Of a stretch of 64,000 bases of DNA, positions 59,415-64,000 are shown in pieces. The stretch comes from Prauserella cavernicola (GTDB lineage: Bacteria > Actinomycetota > Actinomycetes > Mycobacteriales > Pseudonocardiaceae): assembly GCF_016595675.1 (NCBI RefSeq), contig NZ_JAENJH010000011.1, forward strand, positions 1 through 64,000, written 5' to 3'. The notes beneath the pieces were generated by a model. It ran no database searches. It had not been told where the DNA came from and saw nothing but the letters and a program-made list of their open reading frames with translations. The translations under genes and the position numbers were made by a program. The stretch's first letter is position 1; each line of letters starts with the position of its first letter.

Positions 59415-60187
59415 TGACCGCACCTGCACGCACCCGCACACGTTCCCGCTCCCAGTCCGCGACCCGTACCCGGCAGCGAGCACGCGCGTCCGTCACCACC
59501 GCGCCCGAGGCACCGGAGGTCGTCGGTTCGCCGAAGCGGCGAAGCTCCGCCGCGGAACGGGCCTACGCCCGCCGCGCGCAGCGCGCACAGGAGTTGCGCC
59601 AGGAGGCCGTCCGCGAGCCACAGGCCCAGGGGCTGAAGCTGCGCCTGCGCTGGCCGCGTTCCCGCGCGTCGTTCGTGCTGCTGTTGATGGCGCTCATGGT
59701 GGCGGGAGTGGCGACGACGCTGTGGCTGTCCACTCAGGCCATCGCGGACTCCTACCGGCTGGAAGAGCTGCGGCAGAACAACGCGCAGCTCGCCGAGAAC
59801 TCCGAGCAGCTGCAGCGCGATGTCTCCTCCGCCGAGTCGCCCGGCTCGCTGGCGGACCGGGCCAAGGCGCTCGGCATGGTGCCCGGCGGCAACCCGGCCC
59901 GCATCGTGGTGAACCCCGACGGTTCGCTGCGCGTCGTCGGCGAGCCCACCGAGGCGACCGAACCCGCGCCGCCGCCCGCGCCCGAGCAGCCGGAACCGCC
60001 CGCTCCGGCGGACGGTGAGCAGGCACAGGGCGAGCAGGCTCAGGGGCGGGAGCAGGGCGAGGCCCCCGCGGGGCAGAACGAGAGCCAGGACGGGGCCCAG
60101 GGGGAGAACCAGGGCCAGGACCCGCAGGCCGGTGACGCGGCCGAGGGCCGGTCACAGGAGGAACAGGCAGCGACCGAAGGGGACTGA
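59414..60187 (+). CDS. ftsL: Cell-division protein FtsL-like
   Basis: A bitopic protein of 257 residues in the ftsL position between rsmH and ftsI. The N-terminus is Arg/Ser-rich and cytoplasmic. One transmembrane helix (about 87-107) and a short leucine-zipper-like coiled coil (YRLEELRQNNAQLAENSEQL) follow, with GSLADRAKALGMVP matching FtsL/DivIC. The last 80 residues are an unusual acidic Gln/Gly/Glu/Pro tail with QAQGEQAQG-type repeats, outside the cell. FtsL bridges FtsQ/DivIB and FtsI/FtsW. Confidence 0.85.
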   Translation: MTAPARTRTRSRSQSATRTRQRARASVTTAPEAPEVVGSPKRRSSAAERAYARRAQRAQELRQEAVREPQAQGLKLRLRWPRSRASFVLLLMALMVAGVATTLWLSTQAIADSYRLEELRQNNAQLAENSEQLQRDVSSAESPGSLADRAKALGMVPGGNPARIVVNPDGSLRVVGEPTEATEPAPPPAPEQPEPPAPADGEQAQGEQAQGREQGEAPAGQNESQDGAQGENQGQDPQAGDAAEGRSQEEQAATEGD

Positions 60188-62103
60188 TGCCAGGCCAGGC
60201 ACGATCGCGAGGGGGCGGCGGCGGAACCCGCCGCACCTACTCGGCGAAGGCGCGCAGAGGGGGCGCGCCCAGCAGCGACGGTGGCAACCGGACCCGGTTC
60301 GTGGCCGGGCGGATCTTCCTGGTCGTCCTGCTGGTCGCGGCGGGGCTGAAACTCGTGCAGGTGCAGGGTTTCCAGGCCGAGGCGTTGTCTGAGAAGGCCG
60401 AGCGCCAGCGCACCACGACCATCGACATCCCGGCCCAGCGCGGCTCCATTGTGGACCGCAACGGGCAGGAGCTGGCGTTCAGCGTGGAGACGCGGATGCT
60501 GTGGGCGAACCTGCGGCTGATGCGCAAGACGTGGGACGAGTTCGCGCGCGAGAACCCGGAGACGGGGGAGGACTACAAGACGCGGGTCGCGGAGATCGCC
60601 GAGTTCATCGCGGCGAAGCTGCCCGGCAAGACCACCGAGGCGGAGCTGCTCGAGAAGTTCCACAAGGACGCGTCGTTCACCTATCTCGTCGACGAGGTGG
60701 AGCCCTCGGTCGCCGACGAGATCAAGGCCGAGTTCCCCGAGATCGGTTTCGAGAAGCGGGCCAAGCGCGAGTACCCGGGTGGAACGCTCGCGTCCAACCT
60801 CGTCGGCTTCGCCAACTGGCGTACCGACGATCCGGACGTGTCCAAGCACAACGTCCACGGGCTCTCCGGTCTGGAGAACATGCGCGACAGCGACCTGGCC
60901 GGAACTCCGGGGCAGCAGATCGTGGACACCGCGCAGGGACAGGACGGGGTCGTGATCCCCGGTACCGAGCGAGACCTGCAGGACGCGATCCCCGGTTCCG
61001 ATCTGGAGCTGACGATCGACTCCGACCTGCAGTACGACCTGCAGAACAAGCTCGCGGAGTACGTCAAGGCCGCCGACGCTCAGGGCGGCAGCGCGGTGAT
61101 CATGGACGCCAAGACCGGTGAGGTCTACGCGCTGGCCAACGACAAGTCGCTGGACCCGAACGCGGGCTCGCTCGACCCCGACCTGATGAACAACACCGCG
61201 GTCACCACCCCGTTCGAGCCCGGGTCGGTGAACAAGATCGTCACCGCGGCGGCGGCGGTGGAGCACGGCCTCGTGGAGCCGGACTCGATCCGCCAGGTGC
61301 CGGGGTCGATCAAGATCGCCGACCACACCGTGCACGACGCGTGGGACCACGGCACCCAGCCGTTCACGGCCACCGGCATCTTCGCGAAGTCGTCCAACGT
61401 GGGCACGCTGATGCTCTCGGAGGAGCTCGGACCGGACCGCTATCTCGATATGCTCAAGAAGTTCGGGCTCGGCAAGCGCACCGGAATCGGCCTGCCCGGC
61501 GAGAGCCCCGGCTACATTCCGCCGCGTAGCCAGTGGTCCGGCACGACGTTCGGCAACCTGCCGATCGGGCAGGGCCTGTCGATGACCGTGGTGCAGATGG
61601 CGAGCATGTACCAGGCCATCGCGAACGACGGCGTGCGCGTGGAGCCCAGGGTCGTCAGCGCCAAGGTGAACCAGGACGGCGACCGGGTTCCCGAGCCGAA
61701 GCCGAAGTCGACGCGTGTGGTGAGCGCCAAGACCGCCGACACGGTCAAGGACATGCTGCGCGCGGTGGTCCAGGACGGCGACACCTACCACCGGGGCACC
61801 GCGCCGCAGGCGGCGCTGGAGGGCTACCAGATCTCCGGCAAGACCGGCACCGGTCAGCAGGTCGACCCGAACACCGGCGCCTACAGCGATCATCTTTACA
61901 ACATCACGTTCGCGGGGATCCTGCCCGCGGACGAGCCGCGGTTCGTGGTGGGTATCCGGCTGGACGCCCCGGACACGACGTTGCCGGAGGGTTCCTCGGC
62001 GGCGCCGCTGTTCCAGGAGATCTCGTCCTACCTCGCGCAGCGCTACCAGCTGCCGCTGTCGGACAAGCCGGCTCCGGTCGTGCCGCTGATCCAGGCAGGC
62101 TGA
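60187..62103 (+). CDS. ftsI: Septal peptidoglycan transpeptidase FtsI (PBP3/PbpB)
   Basis: A class B penicillin-binding protein that crosslinks septal peptidoglycan. The 638-residue protein has one N-terminal helix, a pedestal domain (RGSIVDRNGQELAFSVE) and the transpeptidase domain. All three active-site motifs are present: S347-VN-K350 (GSVNK), S402-S-N404 (KSSNVG), and K552-T-G554. Start overlaps ftsL by one base. A strong terminator follows, so the next dcw genes (murE onward) are not continued here and an exporter lies in the opposite direction. Confidence 0.96.
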   Translation: MPGQARSRGGGGGTRRTYSAKARRGGAPSSDGGNRTRFVAGRIFLVVLLVAAGLKLVQVQGFQAEALSEKAERQRTTTIDIPAQRGSIVDRNGQELAFSVETRMLWANLRLMRKTWDEFARENPETGEDYKTRVAEIAEFIAAKLPGKTTEAELLEKFHKDASFTYLVDEVEPSVADEIKAEFPEIGFEKRAKREYPGGTLASNLVGFANWRTDDPDVSKHNVHGLSGLENMRDSDLAGTPGQQIVDTAQGQDGVVIPGTERDLQDAIPGSDLELTIDSDLQYDLQNKLAEYVKAADAQGGSAVIMDAKTGEVYALANDKSLDPNAGSLDPDLMNNTAVTTPFEPGSVNKIVTAAAAVEHGLVEPDSIRQVPGSIKIADHTVHDAWDHGTQPFTATGIFAKSSNVGTLMLSEELGPDRYLDMLKKFGLGKRTGIGLPGESPGYIPPRSQWSGTTFGNLPIGQGLSMTVVQMASMYQAIANDGVRVEPRVVSAKVNQDGDRVPEPKPKSTRVVSAKTADTVKDMLRAVVQDGDTYHRGTAPQAALEGYQISGKTGTGQQVDPNTGAYSDHLYNITFAGILPADEPRFVVGIRLDAPDTTLPEGSSAAPLFQEISSYLAQRYQLPLSDKPAPVVPLIQAG

Positions 62104-62143
62104 GACCTGGCACAGACCTGGCACCTCGGACACCCGCGACAGA

Positions 62144-62189
62144 CGACGACGGCCCGGCGCTTCCCCCGAGGAGCGCCGGGCCGTCGTCG
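62144..62189. terminator. Bidirectional terminator, ftsI/ABC permease
   Basis: CGACGACGGCCCGGCGCT and AGCGCCGGGCCGTCGTCG form a perfect 18-base stem with a 10-base loop between convergent genes. Confidence 0.8.
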
Positions 62190-62198
62190 CGTTCGGGC

Positions 62199-63026
62199 TC
62201 AGAGCCCGGCGAGGCGGAACCTCCGGATCGAGAGCGGCACGAAGATCACCAGCAGCAGCACGCACCAGCCGACGGTGGCGAGCACCGGGTTGGCGATGGG
62301 CCAGGCCACGTCGCCCGCGGGCAGCCCGGGGTTGCCGAACAGCTCGCGGCAGGCGGCCGTCGCGGCGCTGACCGGGTTCCAGTCGGCGATCGTCTGCAGG
62401 ATCGCGGGCATCCCGTCGGTGGGCACGAAGATGTTGGAGATCATCGTGATCGGCATGATCAGCGGGCCGATGCGCGCGGCCGTCTCCTCGTTCTTCGCCA
62501 GCGCCCCGAGGAACACCCCGACCCACGACACCGCGTACTGCAGCAACAGCAGCAGGGCGAACCCGGCGACGGTGGCGCCGACGCCGTTGTGCGCGCGCCA
62601 GCCGAACAGCAGGCCGCACAGGGCCATGATGGCGAGGCTGCCCATCGCGATGATCAGGTCCGCGGCAGTCTGTCCGAACGGGACGGCGGAGCGGGCCATC
62701 GGCATTGAGCGGTAACGGTCCATCACGCCGAGCCCGTTGTCCTTGGCGATCACCGTGAGCGCGCCCATCACGGCGAACACGGTGCTCATCACGAACAGCC
62801 CCGGCATGAGGTACTCGCGGTAGTTGCCGCCGCCCGGAATCGGGATGGCGGAGCCGAAGACGTAGCCGAACAGGATCACCGACACGAGCGGGAACGCGAA
62901 CGTGGCCGCGATCTGGCCCGGCTGGTGCTTGAGCTTGAGCAGGTTGCGGCTCATGACGGCGAGCCCGTCGGAGAGGCCGGAGCGCAGTGCCGACGCGGGT
63001 GCCGACGCGGGTGCGGGCGCGGTCAT
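62199..63026 (-). CDS. ABC-2 type permease (DrrB-like)
   Basis: A 275-residue ABC-2 membrane subunit with six helices and the DrrB-like segments LMPGLFVMSTVFAVMGALTV, DRYRSMPMARSAV and NPVSAATAACRELFGNP. It pairs with the ATPase upstream as a two-gene exporter; relatives export daunorubicin, lipids or other amphiphiles. The ATG start overlaps the ATPase stop (ATGA). Placement directly after ftsI on the other strand breaks the usual dcw order. Confidence 0.9.
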   Translation of the reverse strand: MTAPAPASAPASALRSGLSDGLAVMSRNLLKLKHQPGQIAATFAFPLVSVILFGYVFGSAIPIPGGGNYREYLMPGLFVMSTVFAVMGALTVIAKDNGLGVMDRYRSMPMARSAVPFGQTAADLIIAMGSLAIMALCGLLFGWRAHNGVGATVAGFALLLLLQYAVSWVGVFLGALAKNEETAARIGPLIMPITMISNIFVPTDGMPAILQTIADWNPVSAATAACRELFGNPGLPAGDVAWPIANPVLATVGWCVLLLVIFVPLSIRRFRLAGL

Positions 63027-64000
63027 CGGGCCGCCTCCTCGGTGGTCGTGGTGGTGGGTTTGCCGGTCAGCGTCAGGAACACCTCGTCGAGGGTGGGCCT
63101 GCGGATACCGACGTCCACCGCCTTGACACCCGCCTGGTCGAGCTGGCGCACGATGTCGGGAAGAGCGAGCGAGTCGGATCCCACCGACACGCTCAGCAGC
63201 AGGCGGTCGGCATCGACGTCCGGCTCCACCCCGGCGTTGGCGAGCACGGCGAGCGCCCGCGCGGCCTCCCCGATCTCGGCCGCGTCGCCCACGGTCACGT
63301 CGATGCGGCCCCCGATCCGGGCCTTGAGCTCGTCGGGAGTGCCGGACGCGATCACCTTGCCGGTGTCGATCACCGCGATATTCTGGGCGAGCTGGTCGGC
63401 CTCGTCGAGGTACTGGGTGGTGAGCAGCACGGTGGTGCCCTGGGCGACGAGCTCGCGCACGGTGTCCCAGATCTCGTTGCGGCTGCGCGGGTCCAGTCCC
63501 GTGGTCGGCTCGTCCAGGAATAGCACGGTCGGCGAGATGATCAGGCTCGAGATCAGGTCGAGCCTGCGCCGCATGCCGCCTGAGTAGGTCTTGACCAGCC
63601 GGTCGCCCGCGTGGTCGAGGCTGAAGCGCTCGAGCAGCTCGTCGGCGCGCGCCCGGGCCCGCTTGGAGCCGAGGTGGAAGAGCCTGCCGAAGATGCGCAG
63701 GTTCTCCCGGCCCGTGAGCTGCTCGTCGAGTGCGGCGTGTTGTCCTGCGAGCCCGATCTGCCTGCGCACGGCGGGTGCGTCGCGCACCACGTCGTGGCCC
63801 GCGACCGTGGCCGTGCCCTCGTCGGGCCTGGTGAGTGTCGTGAAAACGCGGACAGCCGTGCTCTTGCCCGCGCCGTTCGGGCCGAGCACGCCGTAGACCA
63901 TGCCGGCGGGCACGGTGAGGTCGAGCCCGTCGAGGGCCTGCGTCTGCCCGAACCTCTTTCGTAGTCCCTCGGCGACGACCACCGCGTCGCCTGTGTGTGT
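63023..64000 (-). CDS. ABC transporter ATPase (DrrA-like), 5' end open
   Basis: The ATPase of the exporter. Walker A GPNGAGKST, signature YSGGMRRRLDL, Walker B VLFLDEPTTGLDP and the H-loop are complete, with the C-terminal DrrA-type extension (GRIDVTVGDAAEIGEAARAL). A GTG at 63982 could start a 319-residue protein, but the frame stays open to the window edge (THTGDAVVVAEG), so the true start may lie outside. Family members carry daunorubicin-like drugs or lipids; the cargo here is unknown. Confidence 0.9.
   Translation of the reverse strand, partial: THTGDAVVVAEGLRKRFGQTQALDGLDLTVPAGMVYGVLGPNGAGKSTAVRVFTTLTRPDEGTATVAGHDVVRDAPAVRRQIGLAGQHAALDEQLTGRENLRIFGRLFHLGSKRARARADELLERFSLDHAGDRLVKTYSGGMRRRLDLISSLIISPTVLFLDEPTTGLDPRSRNEIWDTVRELVAQGTTVLLTTQYLDEADQLAQNIAVIDTGKVIASGTPDELKARIGGRIDVTVGDAAEIGEAARALAVLANAGVEPDVDADRLLLSVSVGSDSLALPDIVRQLDQAGVKAVDVGIRRPTLDEVFLTLTGKPTTTTTEEAAR

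Overview
The window is a very GC-rich actinobacterial chromosome segment. Gene order and protein types (ClgR-PspA-PspM, EspG/PPE-like proteins, ThyX, Nei2, MoxR/DUF58/transglutaminase, and a rimP-nusA-infB ... dcw layout resembling mycobacteria) point to a member of the Pseudonocardiales (Amycolatopsis/Saccharomonospora-like). This assignment rests on gene content and codon style, not on a database match. Almost the whole window is core genome. No rRNA, tRNA, CRISPR array, transposase or prophage was recognised.

Layout. 1-3.2 kb: a YCII-type fragment, a class V aminotransferase, a Gln-rich membrane protein and a ferritin-like lipoprotein. 3.2-9.1 kb: the translation/transcription operon rimP-nusA-ylxR-infB, then DUF503 and rbfA. 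9.1-13 kb: a TRM11-like methyltransferase divergent from a MATE exporter, then an MFS transporter. 13-21 kb: truB-ribF, an HTH/2'-5' RNA ligase pair, rpsO-pnp, and an M16 peptidase coupled to dapB. 21-28.4 kb: small membrane proteins, a GNAT, a methyltransferase, an AlkZ-like glycosylase, a ribbon-helix-helix/DUF4097 pair, thyX and an ACT protein. 28.4-37.5 kb: a Ser/Thr kinase, dapA-rnj, EamA, plsC and ftsK. 37.5-44 kb: a secreted phospholipase A2, argA-like, rimO-pgsA-cinA, clgR and pspA-pspM. 44-49.9 kb: pyrD with a striking structured leader, parA-nei2, a methyltransferase, dinB and DUF3040. 50-57.5 kb: moxR-DUF58-transglutaminase opposite an orphan ESX/type VII cassette. 57.5-62.1 kb: the start of the division/cell-wall cluster mraZ-rsmH-ftsL-ftsI. 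62.1-64 kb: an ABC-2 exporter running off the edge.

Organisation. Genes are tightly packed and many pairs overlap by 1 or 4 bases (ATGA/GTGA/TGATG), implying translational coupling. Sixteen start codons that lack a good Shine-Dalgarno are preceded by a TAnnnT-type hexamer 6-8 bases upstream, the arrangement of leaderless transcripts. This rule was used to choose several starts. Convergent gene pairs are separated by long, nearly perfect palindromes that should act as bidirectional terminators.

Most interesting signals: (1) a leader upstream of pyrD (about 45010-45281) with a promoter, an extended Shine-Dalgarno complementary to the whole 16S 3' tail, a 12-codon ORF, an anti-Shine-Dalgarno with two mutually exclusive partners, and a three-way-junction terminator-like element; (2) four phased TGACGTCAC-type boxes over the promoter of the ribbon-helix-helix gene; (3) four GTGG boxes at exact 10-base spacing over the mraZ promoter, plus two reverse-oriented arrays upstream; (4) an orphan EspG/PPE cassette; and (5) a candidate 35-residue membrane protein antisense to the end of rnj.
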